Below are positions 18,710 through 28,062 of a stretch of 64,000 nt of DNA, in pieces. A program made the translations under genes and the position numbers. This DNA comes from Paenochrobactrum pullorum (GTDB lineage Bacteria > Pseudomonadota > Alphaproteobacteria > Rhizobiales > Rhizobiaceae): NCBI RefSeq assembly GCF_041929845.1, contig NZ_JBHEEH010000004.1:137992-201991 (forward strand). Direction: 5' to 3'. How positions within the stretch are numbered: position 1 is the first letter of the stretch; each line of letters starts with the position of its first letter. Under the pieces are notes generated by a model. That model did no database searches. It was given only the letters and a program-made list of their open reading frames with translations, and was not told the origin of the DNA.

Positions 18710-20542
18710 TCAGAGAGGTCTGGTTGCCTCTGCCAGCCATTCGCTGGCTGACTTGTCCATATGGGGTGTCAGCTTTTCACGCACCTGCTGGTGATACTGA
18801 TTGAGCCATTCAATCTCTTCAGGAGAAAGCAGAGCTTTATCAATCAGACGCAGATCAATCGGGCAGAAGGTGAGGGTTTCAAAACCCATCATCGGCAGAT
18901 CGCCGCCTTCAGGTACAGTTGCTTCGGTGACGATAATCAGGTTTTCAATACGAATACCGAATGAACCCGGGTTGTAATAACCCGGCTCATTGGAGCAAAT
19001 CATACCAGCCATCAGTTCCTGATCGCCGCGCTTGGAAATGCTTTGCGGCCCTTCGTGCACCGAGAGATAAGAGCCGACACCGTGGCCGGTGCCGTGGCCG
19101 TAATCAAAGCCCTGTTTCCATAGGGCGATGCGTGCCAGCACGTCGATATCCTGTCCACGCGTGCCTTTCGGGAAACGGGTGGTGGAAATAGCGATCATGC
19201 CTTTGAGCACGAGCGTAAAGGCACGCTTTTTCTCAGGCGTCACATCGCCGATAGCGATTGAGCGGGTGATGTCGGTGGTGCCGTCACGATATTGACCGCC
19301 GGAATCAATCAGATAGACATCGCCGTTTTCAAATTGGCGGTTGGTATCGGTATTGACGCGGTAATGGATAATCGCACCATGAGGCCCGCTGCCGGAGATA
19401 CTGTCGAAAGACAGTTCTTCCAATGGCATCTGGAAGTCTTTGCCTGTTTCGGCGCGACAGTTTTCTAGCTTTTGCGCGGCAGAAATTTCAGTCAAATCTT
19501 TTGGCTTTTGTGTGTCGAGCCATGAGAGGAAACGCACCATTGCAACGCCGTCACGCTCATGAGCGGTGCGGCTGCCGTCAAGTTCGGCTTTGTTTTTGAT
19601 GGCGCGTGGCAGACGTGCAGGGTCTTTGCCGCTGATAAAAGAGCCGCCAGCCCCTTCAATGATGAGGCGGAATTTTTCTGCCGCCAATGCCGGATCAAGC
19701 ATGAAAATTTCGCCGTCAGCCGCACGTTTGGCTAAGGTTGCCTCCAAGCTTGATGGTTCACATAATGTGGCAAGCTGGGTGAGATAGGCGCGAGGCTCAA
19801 TGGCAAGCTTACGCTCGTCAATGAAAATCTGGGGGGCGTCTGTGCTTGACAGAATTACAAAACAAAGCGGCAATGGCGTGTTGGAAACATCTTTGCCGCG
19901 AATATTGAACACCCATGCGGACGATGACGGATCGGTCAAAATGGTGGCCGACGCGCCAGTTTCGCTCAATGCTTTTTGCATCAAGGCAATTTTGTCTGCT
20001 GCTTCCTGACCGGAATAGCGTGCCGGTTGGATGGTGACCGGTGCCAGTGGTGCGGCAGGGCGGTCTTGCCAGACCTGATCAACGAGATTTTGTTCAAGCG
20101 CTATCAAGCGCCCGCCATTGGCTTCCAGTGCACTACGCAAAGCTGCGGCTTCATTGATGGTGTGCAACCACGGGTCAAAACCAATCACCAAACCTTTGCC
20201 ATTGGCTTTGAGCCATGTGGCAGGCGGATTGGTGACAAGGCTTTCAATGATGAAAATGGCCGGATCGGTTTGGGTTGCCGCCTGCAATTCATAGCGACCA
20301 TCAACAAACAGATAGGCGCTGTCGTTCAAAATAAGGGCAGCACCTGCCGAACCGGTGAAACCGGTGAGCCAGCCAAGGCGCTGTGCGCATTCCGGCACAT
20401 ATTCGCCTTGATGTTCATCGGCACGCGGCACCAAAAAACCATCAATTTTATTGTCTGCCATCAGCGCACGCAGCATACTCACGCGTGGGGAAGCGTGAGA
20501 CGGGTCTGATTTCACTTCAAATGACTGAAATGTCTGGCTCAT
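18710..20542 (-). CDS. pepP: Xaa-Pro aminopeptidase (M24B)
   Basis: Cytoplasmic metallopeptidase removing N-terminal residues before proline. The ATG at 20542 (MSQTFQS) follows an AAAGGGGC ribosome site and gives 610 residues, the length of the long three-domain form. Two creatinase-like N-terminal domains precede the pita-bread domain, whose metal ligands are visible in LIDSGGQYRDGTTDITRS, the GTGHGVGSYLSVHEGP histidines, SNEPGYY and GIRIENL. It starts 17 nt after prmA and is probably cotranscribed with it. Confidence 0.93.
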   Translation of the reverse strand: MSQTFQSFEVKSDPSHASPRVSMLRALMADNKIDGFLVPRADEHQGEYVPECAQRLGWLTGFTGSAGAALILNDSAYLFVDGRYELQAATQTDPAIFIIESLVTNPPATWLKANGKGLVIGFDPWLHTINEAAALRSALEANGGRLIALEQNLVDQVWQDRPAAPLAPVTIQPARYSGQEAADKIALMQKALSETGASATILTDPSSSAWVFNIRGKDVSNTPLPLCFVILSSTDAPQIFIDERKLAIEPRAYLTQLATLCEPSSLEATLAKRAADGEIFMLDPALAAEKFRLIIEGAGGSFISGKDPARLPRAIKNKAELDGSRTAHERDGVAMVRFLSWLDTQKPKDLTEISAAQKLENCRAETGKDFQMPLEELSFDSISGSGPHGAIIHYRVNTDTNRQFENGDVYLIDSGGQYRDGTTDITRSIAIGDVTPEKKRAFTLVLKGMIAISTTRFPKGTRGQDIDVLARIALWKQGFDYGHGTGHGVGSYLSVHEGPQSISKRGDQELMAGMICSNEPGYYNPGSFGIRIENLIIVTEATVPEGGDLPMMGFETLTFCPIDLRLIDKALLSPEEIEWLNQYHQQVREKLTPHMDKSASEWLAEATRPL

Positions 20543-20559
20543 AATTGCCCCTTTGAAAA

Positions 20560-21417
20560 TTATTTCAGATGAATGGTGACCCAACCTTCGCGGTGCAGGG
20601 TGTTTTGACGCTTCAAGCCTTGCGCCTCATAGGCTTCGACAACCGCATCATGTTGACTTTCCAGAATGCCGGACAAGATGATGGAGCCGCCTTCGGCTTT
20701 ATGGCTGCTTAAATTGGGTGCCAGATCCATCAAAGGGCGCGCCAGAATATTGGCAACGATCAGATCAAACGGGGTATGGCTGCGGAAAATTGCGTGGTCG
20801 AAACCTTCGGCCGTTGCGGTGGTGACATGCTCAGCAACACCATTTTTCACCACATTTTCAGCAGCAACTGTCACGGCAATCGGGTCATTGTCGGTGGCAA
20901 GAACCTCAATCGGAGCAAGCTTGGCAATGGCAATAGCAAGCACGGCGCTGCCGGTGCCAAGGTCCAGCGCATTGGTGGGATGTTCTTTTTCAACCAATTC
21001 GGTGATCATTTCCAAGCAACCGGCTGTGGTGCCGTGATGGCCGGTACCAAAAGCAAGACCTGCATCAATTTCGATGGAAATATCATTGGCGGTCAGTTTA
21101 TCGCGGTCATGCGAGCCATGCACAAAGAAGCGCCCGGCACGTACCGGCTTCAAACCTTCCAAAGAGTGCAGAACCCAGTCTATATCCGGCAGTTCTTCAA
21201 TCTGGAACTTGCCGGTGCCCACAACAGTTTCAACGCGTTTGAGAAGCTCTTCCGCACCTTCTTCGATGTAAAGTGAAACTTCGAAGATTTCCTTGTCTTC
21301 GTCCACTTCTGTAATGGCGATAGGATAGCCGTCATCTTCAAAAATCGGTTCGAGCTGAGCATAGATTTGTTCAGCTTCGTCTTTTTGCGTAACATAGCAG
21401 AGGCGGGATTGGGACAT
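20560..21417 (-). CDS. prmA: PrmA, ribosomal protein L11 methyltransferase
   Basis: SAM-dependent methyltransferase that modifies ribosomal protein L11. The 285 residues have an N-terminal L11-recognition domain, SAM motif I DLGTGSAVLAIAIAKL near residue 145 and the catalytic-face motif NILARPLMDL near residue 220. It is upstream of the aminopeptidase gene on the same strand, a pairing common in Rhizobiales. Confidence 0.95.
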   Translation of the reverse strand: MSQSRLCYVTQKDEAEQIYAQLEPIFEDDGYPIAITEVDEDKEIFEVSLYIEEGAEELLKRVETVVGTGKFQIEELPDIDWVLHSLEGLKPVRAGRFFVHGSHDRDKLTANDISIEIDAGLAFGTGHHGTTAGCLEMITELVEKEHPTNALDLGTGSAVLAIAIAKLAPIEVLATDNDPIAVTVAAENVVKNGVAEHVTTATAEGFDHAIFRSHTPFDLIVANILARPLMDLAPNLSSHKAEGGSIILSGILESQHDAVVEAYEAQGLKRQNTLHREGWVTIHLK

Positions 21418-21491
21418 AGTGCGAAATCACTTTCGGGAATAAGCAGAGCGAAAAAGGGGCTTTGAAATGAAGCCCCGATTTCAGCAATAGG

Positions 21492-22076
21492 TTAGCTGTT
21501 ACGTTTGGCCAGATTTTTCAGCTTTTCAAGCGCTGTATCAGGATTTTCACCATATGCAATGGTTCCGCGGAACATACCGCCTTTGTCGAGCAAAAACAGT
21601 GATGCGGTGTGATCCATATTGTAATTGTCACCTTCACCCGGCACTTTTTTAGCGTAAATGTGGTAGGATTTTACAGCTTCAGCGATTTTTTCCGGTGTGC
21701 CGGTTACTCCGATGATCTTGTCTGACACATTGGTGACATAGGTCTGCATGATTTCCTGTGTGTCGCGTTCCGGATCAACAGTGATAAAGTAAGCTTTGAT
21801 CTTGTCTGCATCCGGTCCTATTTCTTTGAACCAGCCGTCAAGTTCAAAAAGGGTTGTCGGGCAGACATCAGGGCAATGGGTAAAGCCGAAGAAAATCACC
21901 GCTGGGGTTTCGCGTAAATCAGTTTCAGTGAATTTTGAGCCGTCCATGGCAATCAGATCAAGCGGGCCGCCAAAAGGCTGATTGGTTGCTTTTTTATCCT
22001 GAATATAGGTATAGCCGCCGACGCCGACGATGGCTGCAACCACTGCAATGATGAGGAGGGGGAGGATTTTTTTCAT
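21492..22076 (-). CDS. SCO1/SenC-family copper chaperone
   Basis: Thioredoxin-fold protein of the SCO family, which delivers copper to the CuA site of cytochrome c oxidase. An N-terminal membrane anchor (residues 4-24) is followed by the copper-binding CPDVC within GFTHCPDVCPTTLFEL near residue 75 and the distal histidine in DHTASLFLLD near residue 160. The 194 residues fit the family. It stands alone, 74 bp upstream (on its strand) of prmA, with no oxidase genes nearby. Confidence 0.93.
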   Translation of the reverse strand: MKKILPLLIIAVVAAIVGVGGYTYIQDKKATNQPFGGPLDLIAMDGSKFTETDLRETPAVIFFGFTHCPDVCPTTLFELDGWFKEIGPDADKIKAYFITVDPERDTQEIMQTYVTNVSDKIIGVTGTPEKIAEAVKSYHIYAKKVPGEGDNYNMDHTASLFLLDKGGMFRGTIAYGENPDTALEKLKNLAKRNS

Positions 22077-22175
22077 AAATTACAAGCCTTCGCGCGTAAA
22101 TCTATTACCAATTTTACCAGCTTTTCTTGAAGCTTAAGGAGCTTGGGGGAAGCTTAAAACTGCTATAGCATTTAA

Positions 22176-22194
22176 TTGTCAGGGAGGGTGACAA
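22176..22194. promoter_or_regulatory. Inverted repeat in divergent spacer
   Basis: TTGTCA-N7-TGACAA lies in the 235-bp spacer between the divergent SCO-like and hexapeptide acyltransferase genes. Two direct copies of GAAGCTTAA sit nearby at 22129-22137 and 22149-22157, 20 bp apart. The symmetry suggests an operator; no regulator is assigned. Confidence 0.35.
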
Positions 22195-22311
22195 AAAGTG
22201 CCGTGCAAGCAAAATGTAACAAGGTTATAGGCTTAAGACAAATAGTAAGAAAAACTTGCAACCAGCACCATTGTTCTGCTGCGGCAGTTTCGGCTGATGA
22301 GGTCTTTGTAA

Positions 22312-22980
22312 TTGACGATACCAGATGATTTTGAACGCCTTGAGATCAGAGAGCCGAAGGTTCACCCCAATGCAAAATTGCAAGGGGTCAAACTTGGACC
22401 CTATGCCGATATTGGCGAACGGGTTATTTTGCGTGATGTGAAGATCGGCGATTTTACCTATATGGAACGTCATGGCGAGGGTATTTATGCTGATATCGGC
22501 AAATTCTGCTCTATTGCTGCCAATGTGCGTATCAATGCGTTGGAGCATCCGATTGAGCGTCTGACCTCGCATAAAATGACCTATCGGCCGAACGAATATT
22601 TCCGCCATATCGGACTTGATATGGATTATCGTGCCTATCGGCAAGCCAAGCGTGTGACAATCGGCAATGATGTTTGGATTGGTCATGGCGCGGTCATTAT
22701 GCCGGGCATTTCCATTGGTCATGGCTCGGTGATTGGTGCCAATGCAGTGGTGACACGTGATGTTGGCAATTATACTATTGTGGCTGGCTCTCCGGCACGT
22801 TCCATTCGTCCACGTTTTCCGCAAGCAATTGTTGAGCGTTTGTTGAAACTGCAATGGTGGGATTGGCCGGTGGAGATGATCTACCGCGCGATGCCGGATA
22901 TACAGATGCTGGAAATTTCTGAATTTCTGGACAAGTGGGAAGTGATTGCTGCTGAGGAGCTAAGAGTTAATCAAGAATAA
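22312..22980 (+). CDS. Hexapeptide-repeat acyltransferase (CatB/phosphonate-type)
   Basis: Left-handed beta-helix acyltransferase. Isoleucine-patch hexapeptide repeats run from about residue 15 to 160, with the xenobiotic acetyltransferase (CatB-like) signature IGNDVWIGHGAVIMPGISIG near residue 120 and AVVTRDVGNYTIVAGSPAR after it. The 222 residues and the tail (LLKLQWWDWP) resemble the transferase found in some phosphonate operons (TIGR03308-like). No phn genes are near, so the substrate is unknown. The TTG start follows TGAGGT and directly follows an in-frame stop; no upstream ATG is possible. Confidence 0.85.
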   Translation: MTIPDDFERLEIREPKVHPNAKLQGVKLGPYADIGERVILRDVKIGDFTYMERHGEGIYADIGKFCSIAANVRINALEHPIERLTSHKMTYRPNEYFRHIGLDMDYRAYRQAKRVTIGNDVWIGHGAVIMPGISIGHGSVIGANAVVTRDVGNYTIVAGSPARSIRPRFPQAIVERLLKLQWWDWPVEMIYRAMPDIQMLEISEFLDKWEVIAAEELRVNQE

Positions 22981-23070
22981 TTCTGCCCTGTCTGCCTTCT
23001 TGCAAGCGGTGCGGTTTGATCTATATTTTTAAATTTTTAAAATATCCATCAACAATAAGGTTGCCGGCAA

Positions 23071-23562
23071 ATGCATAGATTATTTCAGGCAGGATTGGTT
23101 GCGGCACTTTTAACAGCTGCACTTTACCCCGCACAGGCTGAAGATGTGGGCAAAGTCGGTGTGGACTGGTTCGGCAATGATATTGTGATTGATGCCGTCG
23201 CTGACCCGAAGGTGCAGGGCGTCACCTGCCATCTGGCTTCTTTCTCGCGCGGGATTATTGATCGCCTTCAAAAGGGCAACTGGTTTGAAAATCCGTCCAA
23301 TGCGTCGATTTCCTGCGAACAGACAGGCCCGATTACGATTGGTGATATCAAGCTTGGCAAAGGTGGTGAGCGTGTTTTTGCCGAGCGCACCAGCCTGATT
23401 TGGAAAAAGCTGATTATCACCCGCATTTATGATCAGAAAAACAATACGCTGCTTTATCTGGCACATGCGGCACAGGTGCAGGATGGTTCGGCTAAAACTT
23501 CACTTTCCACTGTGCCGCTTTATCGTGGCGATGTGATGTGGGAAAAAGGCAAGCCGCAATAA
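23071..23562 (+). CDS. creA: CreA-family periplasmic protein
   Basis: Conserved exported protein of unknown function. A 23-residue signal peptide ends in AQA before EDVG, and the mature part has the family stretches VGVDWFGNDIVIDAVADP and GVTCHLASFSRGII, two cysteines, and QTGPI. The 163 residues match CreA. A terminator follows directly. The role of CreA is not established; the name comes from the E. coli cre locus, which is absent here. Confidence 0.88.
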   Translation: MHRLFQAGLVAALLTAALYPAQAEDVGKVGVDWFGNDIVIDAVADPKVQGVTCHLASFSRGIIDRLQKGNWFENPSNASISCEQTGPITIGDIKLGKGGERVFAERTSLIWKKLIITRIYDQKNNTLLYLAHAAQVQDGSAKTSLSTVPLYRGDVMWEKGKPQ

Positions 23563-23593
23563 ACTGCGGCCTATGTTATGATTGGTATAAATA

Positions 23594-23627
23594 AAAATGC
23601 CGGACAATAAAGCCCGGCATTTTTTGT
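23594..23627. terminator. Terminator between creA-like gene and symporter
   Basis: AAATGCCGG pairs with CCGGCATTT over a short loop, with a T run on the plus strand and an A run on the other side. It serves creA and possibly the convergent symporter gene. Confidence 0.85.
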
Positions 23628-23644
23628 TTTATGTTTAAGCTTTT

Positions 23645-25012
23645 TCAAGCAGGTTGTGCGATTAATTCTGATGGATCAGCATTGTCGATATTCTTGGACG
23701 AATTATAAATTTCTTCGTTCAAGATACCTTCGCGTTTGGCTACGATGGTTGGGATGAGTGCTTGACCGGCAACGTTAACGGCGGTACGGCCCATATCCAA
23801 AATCGGATCAATTGCCAGTAACAGACCAACACCTTCAAGTGGCAGACCGAGCGTGGAAAGGGTCAGTGTCAGCATGACAACCGCGCCGGTGAGACCAGCA
23901 GTTGCGGCAGAACCCAAGACCGAGACAAAAGCGATCAGTACATATTCCTGCAAGCCTAACTGAATGCCGAAGAACTGGGCGATGAAGATGGCGGAAATAG
24001 CCGGATAAATGGCAGCACAACCGTCCATTTTCGTTGTTGCACCAAGCGGCACGGCAAAGGCTGAATATTCACGCGGCACACCAAGATTGCGCTCTGTCAC
24101 GGTTTCGGTCACCGGCAATGTGCCGATTGACGAGCGCGACACAAAGGCCAGCTGGATTGCCGGCCATGCGCCTGCAAAGAAGCGTGAAGGCTTCAAGCCA
24201 TGGATGATCAGCACTACGGGATAGACCACGAACAAGACGATGGCGAGACCGATGTAAATTGCAGCAGCGTACCAGCTGAGCTGTGAGAGCGTTTCCCAGC
24301 CATATTGTGCAACCGCACGGCCAAGCAGACCAATGGTACCGATGGGGGTGAGGCGGATTACCCACCACAGGATTTTTCTGACCACCACAAGAAGAGACTG
24401 GTTGAAGGTCAGGAACGGTTTGGCGGCTTCACCGACTTTAAGCGCTGCAACACCGACTGTGATGGCAACCACGAGGATTTGCAACACATTGAAGTTGAGC
24501 GAGGTGGAGGCGGCTGTGCCATTCAAGCGGGTTGACGCTTCGATCCCGATAATATTGGCAGGTACCAGACCTTTGAGGAAATCAAGCCATGAGCCTGAAG
24601 ATGCAGGGGCTTTGGCCGCTGATTCCAGCACGCCGGAACCGATACCAGGCTGAATGATCAGACCCAGTGCAATTCCGATCAGCACGGAAACAAAAGAGGT
24701 GATCGCAAACCATAACAGGGTTTGCCATACCAGCTTGGCGGCATTGTTAAGCGCTGCCAGATTGGCAATCGAAGCAATGATTGCGGTGAAAACCAATGGC
24801 GGAACCAATGCGCGTAGCATCTGCACGAAAATGGTGCCGATCGTTTGTAGGGTGACGGCGAGCCAGTTGGCATTACCTGCCGCATCTGACCCCATGTTGC
24901 GGGCGATGAAGCCCAGAATCAAGCCGATGATCATCGCCGCGATAACCTGAAAACCAAAGTTCAGATAAAGCGGTTTGGAGCCTGATGTTTTGACACTTTG
25001 TGACTGTGACAT
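23645..25012 (-). CDS. DAACS-family dicarboxylate/amino acid:cation symporter
   Basis: Inner-membrane secondary transporter of the GltP/DctA/TcyP superfamily. The 455 residues contain about eight hydrophobic segments, the re-entrant serine-rich motif SRSSIGTLPVT, the ligand/Na+ motif GATTKMDGCA (GATxNMDG-like, with Lys at the usual Asn) and DPILDMGRTAVNVAG. The family covers glutamate, C4-dicarboxylates and cystine; the Asn-to-Lys change argues against a safe substrate call. Confidence 0.9.
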   Translation of the reverse strand: MSQSQSVKTSGSKPLYLNFGFQVIAAMIIGLILGFIARNMGSDAAGNANWLAVTLQTIGTIFVQMLRALVPPLVFTAIIASIANLAALNNAAKLVWQTLLWFAITSFVSVLIGIALGLIIQPGIGSGVLESAAKAPASSGSWLDFLKGLVPANIIGIEASTRLNGTAASTSLNFNVLQILVVAITVGVAALKVGEAAKPFLTFNQSLLVVVRKILWWVIRLTPIGTIGLLGRAVAQYGWETLSQLSWYAAAIYIGLAIVLFVVYPVVLIIHGLKPSRFFAGAWPAIQLAFVSRSSIGTLPVTETVTERNLGVPREYSAFAVPLGATTKMDGCAAIYPAISAIFIAQFFGIQLGLQEYVLIAFVSVLGSAATAGLTGAVVMLTLTLSTLGLPLEGVGLLLAIDPILDMGRTAVNVAGQALIPTIVAKREGILNEEIYNSSKNIDNADPSELIAQPA

Positions 25013-25084
25013 GATGATACTTTCAAAGTCGGCAATGGGAGGTTAAAAACCATTATTCATTGCGACTGAAAATATCTCAGTCCA

Positions 25085-25116
25085 TAAGCCGGAGTAAGCT
25101 ATGCTATTCCGGCTTA
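25085..25116. promoter_or_regulatory. Stem-loop upstream of symporter gene
   Basis: TAAGCCGGA (25085-25093) and TCCGGCTTA (25108-25116) form a perfect 9-bp stem with a 14-nt loop in the spacer between uvrD and the symporter. It lacks a T tract. It could be a leader hairpin of the symporter mRNA or an operator. Confidence 0.4.
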
Positions 25117-25167
25117 CAGGCGTTACGCGATGCGTTTATCCTGATGAAGCCAATTTTTGAGAAAATA

Positions 25168-25194
25168 TTTTCTAATACTGCAAATATTAGAAAA
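25168..25194 (-). terminator. AT-rich hairpin abutting uvrD stop
   Basis: TTTTCTAATA and TATTAGAAAA form a perfect 10-bp stem around a 7-nt loop, touching the uvrD stop codon. On the minus strand it is followed by an A/T-rich stretch with T runs, so it probably terminates uvrD, although the stem is weak. Confidence 0.5.
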
Positions 25195-27714
25195 TTATAC
25201 CGGCTTCACGAAGCTGTCGAGAACACGTTTTTGCCCCGCCTTATCAAATTCAACCGTCAGCTTGTTGCCGTCAACAACGGTAACTGTGCCATTGCCGAAT
25301 TTGATATGGAAGACACGGGCACCCATTTTAAAATCAGAATTACTGTCATTGACCGATTTACTGACAATTTCGCCATCAATCGTGCGGGTTTTAACTGAAC
25401 CGCGACCGGCACCAAAAGAAGAATCCGCTTCGCCATAGCCGATGCGCTCGACATTGGCACCCGAGCGTGAGCCCCAATTGTTACGGGTAGCATCATTGCG
25501 GTTTTGTTGTGCGCGCTGCCAGCCCGGTGTGGAATAGGAGTTCTGGAACGGGTCGGCTTTTTCAAAGCGCGACTGGCCGTAGCCGCCGCTTGAACCATAA
25601 CCGCCATAATTGCCGTCCATTTCGGCAATTTCCACATGCGCTTCCGGCAATTCGTCCAAAAAGCGTGATGGAATGGTGGATTGCCACATACCATGAATAC
25701 GGCGATTGGACACAAACCAGATATGCAGGTTTTTCTTGGCACGGGTGACTCCGACATAGGCCAGACGCCGTTCTTCTTCCAATCCCGAACGCCCGCCTTC
25801 ATCGAGCGAGCGCTGGTGCGGAAACAGACCTTCTTCCCAGCCCGGCAAAAACACGGTTTCAAACTCGAGCCCTTTGGCCGAGTGTAGCGTCATGATATTG
25901 ACGGCGTCCATGTTTTCATTTTTGTCGGCATCCATCACAAGGGCGACGTGTTCCAGAAATCCGCGCAAAGATTCATAATCTTCCATCGAGCGGATAAACT
26001 CTTTCAAGTTCTCCAGTCTGCCCGGTGCTTCGGCGGTTTTGTCATTCTGCCACATCGCCGTATAGCCGGATTCATCCAGAATCATTTCGGCCAATTCGGT
26101 GTGCGGGGTGATGTCGATCAGTGATTGCCAGCGATAGAAATTTTCGACCACTTCACGCAGTGCAGAGCGAGGCTTTGGCTTTAACTCTTCTGTTTGCACC
26201 AGATCATGGGCGGCTTCCAGCATCGGAATGCCGCGCTCACGCGCATAATCATGAATTTGGCGCATTGACGCATCGCCAAGGCCACGTTTCGGCGTATTGA
26301 TAATGCGCTCAAAGGCCAGATCATCCGCACCTTGCGCAACAACGCGCAAATAGGCCATGGCATCGCGAATTTCGAGGCGTTCATAAAAACGCGGGCCACC
26401 AATAACGCGGTAATTGAGGCCGAGCGTGACAAAGCGATCTTCAAATTCGCGCATCTGGAACGAAGCGCGTACCAAAATCGCCATATCATTGAGCTTGTGG
26501 CCGTGGCGCTGTGCCTGCTCGATGGCTTCACCAACTGCACGAGCCTCTTCTTCCGAATCCCATGCGGCATGAACTTGCACAAGCGAGTCATCGGGATCCG
26601 GCGCATCGGTGAAAAGCGTTTTGCCAAGGCGTCCTTCATTATGGGAAATCAAGTGACCGGCAGTACCCAGAATATGGGCGGTGGAGCGATAATTGCGCTC
26701 CAGCTTGATAACGGCAGCGCCCGGAAAGTCTTTTTCAAAGCGCAGAATATTGTCGACTTCGGCGCCGCGCCAGCCGTAAATCGACTGGTCATCATCACCC
26801 ACACAGCACAGATTGACCCCTTGCTGGGCAGAAAAACCATCCGGATTATCCGGGCGATTTTTGCTTTGCGGGCGCTGTGCCAGCAGACGCAGCCACATAT
26901 ATTGTGCGGTGTTGGTATCTTGATACTCGTCGACCAGAATATAGCGGAATTTCTGATGATATTCGCGCAAAATATCGGGATGAGTGCGGAAAATGCGGAT
27001 CGGATGCAGCAAAAGGTCGCCAAAATCACAGGCATTGAGCGTGCGCAAACGATTTTGATAGGCTTCGTAAAGTTCGCGTCCTTTACCATGAGCAAAGGCA
27101 CGTGCATCACCTTCGGAGATTTCCGACGGGCTCAAACCTTTGTTTTTCCATGCATCAATCATATTGGCGAAGCTGCGGGCAGGCCAGCGCTTATCATCCA
27201 GACCTTCAGCCTGGATCAGCTGTTTGATGAGGCGGATAACATCATCGGTATCAAGAATGGTGAAGTCAGAGCGCAAATGCGCAAGCTCTGCGTGGCGGCG
27301 CAAAAGTTTCACGCCAATGGAGTGGAAGGTGCCGAGCCATGGCATGCCTTCAACCGAGTCACCGAGCAGCACACCAATACGCTCACGCATTTCGCGTGCG
27401 GCTTTATTGGTGAATGTTACGGCTAGAATCTGGCTTGGATAGGCAAGCCCTTGATTGATAATATGGGCAATGCGGGTGGTGAGAACACGGGTTTTGCCGG
27501 TTCCGGCACCGGCGAGAACCAGCACAGGGCCTTCGGTTGTTTCAACAGCCAAACGCTGTTCGGGGTTCAATCCTGTCAGATATGTCGGTTCGCCACGTTG
27601 CTGGTTGCGCGCAGCCATAGCGCGCGCTGCAATGCCGCCGCCTACACGCTGTTGCGGTTCGCGTGGGGCATCCGGTTCACCAAAGAAGGGCATATCGTCA
27701 GGAAAGTCAGACAT
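25195..27714 (-). CDS. uvrD: UvrD/PcrA-type DNA helicase II
   Basis: Superfamily 1A 3'-5' DNA helicase for nucleotide-excision and mismatch repair. Motifs are in order: Walker A AGAGTGKT near residue 68, motif II LVDEYQDTN, motif III GDDDQSIYGWRGA, motif IV RNYRS, motif V LMTLHSAKGLEFETVFLPG and motif VI YVGVTRAKKNLHIW. A Gly/Ser/Tyr-rich linker leads to a C-terminal Tudor-like segment (HIKFGNGTV). The 839 residues fit. An alphaproteobacterial SOS box lies 88 bp upstream, so LexA control is likely. Confidence 0.96.
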   Translation of the reverse strand: MSDFPDDMPFFGEPDAPREPQQRVGGGIAARAMAARNQQRGEPTYLTGLNPEQRLAVETTEGPVLVLAGAGTGKTRVLTTRIAHIINQGLAYPSQILAVTFTNKAAREMRERIGVLLGDSVEGMPWLGTFHSIGVKLLRRHAELAHLRSDFTILDTDDVIRLIKQLIQAEGLDDKRWPARSFANMIDAWKNKGLSPSEISEGDARAFAHGKGRELYEAYQNRLRTLNACDFGDLLLHPIRIFRTHPDILREYHQKFRYILVDEYQDTNTAQYMWLRLLAQRPQSKNRPDNPDGFSAQQGVNLCCVGDDDQSIYGWRGAEVDNILRFEKDFPGAAVIKLERNYRSTAHILGTAGHLISHNEGRLGKTLFTDAPDPDDSLVQVHAAWDSEEEARAVGEAIEQAQRHGHKLNDMAILVRASFQMREFEDRFVTLGLNYRVIGGPRFYERLEIRDAMAYLRVVAQGADDLAFERIINTPKRGLGDASMRQIHDYARERGIPMLEAAHDLVQTEELKPKPRSALREVVENFYRWQSLIDITPHTELAEMILDESGYTAMWQNDKTAEAPGRLENLKEFIRSMEDYESLRGFLEHVALVMDADKNENMDAVNIMTLHSAKGLEFETVFLPGWEEGLFPHQRSLDEGGRSGLEEERRLAYVGVTRAKKNLHIWFVSNRRIHGMWQSTIPSRFLDELPEAHVEIAEMDGNYGGYGSSGGYGQSRFEKADPFQNSYSTPGWQRAQQNRNDATRNNWGSRSGANVERIGYGEADSSFGAGRGSVKTRTIDGEIVSKSVNDSNSDFKMGARVFHIKFGNGTVTVVDGNKLTVEFDKAGQKRVLDSFVKPV

Positions 27715-28062
27715 TGCTTGAGAGTGTACTCATATAAATAAAAGATCAAGGATGGCATCAGGTACTGGGTGCGCTTTTCCTGAGTGCTTCGGGTATAGCT
27801 TGTTCTCCGACTGTTCTGCAAGGGCGAATTCATTTTTGTAGAATTTTGCAAAGCCGTTTCTGTTTGTACATGATTGCTTTTGATTGTGGTTTAAAGGTGT
27901 GATTGATCATTTTTGTAAAATTTGCGGGATTTGGCGATAAAATTGCCTGAATAATGTGATTTATCGACCCATGTAGCCGTTTGCTGCCTTGTTGTTGCTT
28001 AGCTGTTGCCGTTATGTTGCATGCAGTAATCAGACATGAATCAAAAGTAATGGAGCCAGATT
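27715..28062. other. Divergent spacer uvrD / AsmA-family gene
   Basis: This 348-bp spacer separates two divergent genes and has no credible reading frame. It holds the SOS box at 27802-27816 near uvrD; the remainder is AT-rich and must contain the promoter of the AsmA-family gene, which I could not locate. Confidence 0.6.
27802..27816 (-). promoter_or_regulatory. SOS box (LexA operator) of uvrD
   Basis: GTTC-TCCGACT-GTTC matches exactly the GTTC-N7-GTTC direct-repeat LexA site of alphaproteobacteria. It lies 88 bp before the uvrD ATG, a usual operator distance. The match is seen directly; LexA control is inferred from the known consensus. Confidence 0.8.

Noticed and set aside
19976..20509. 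177-codon plus-strand frame inside the aminopeptidase gene
   Set aside because: Antisense shadow of a well-supported gene; no start context or motif.
26332..27426. 364-codon open frame on the plus strand inside uvrD
   Set aside because: It is antisense to motif-bearing uvrD sequence, has no ribosome site and shows no recognisable domain; long antisense frames arise from codon bias.
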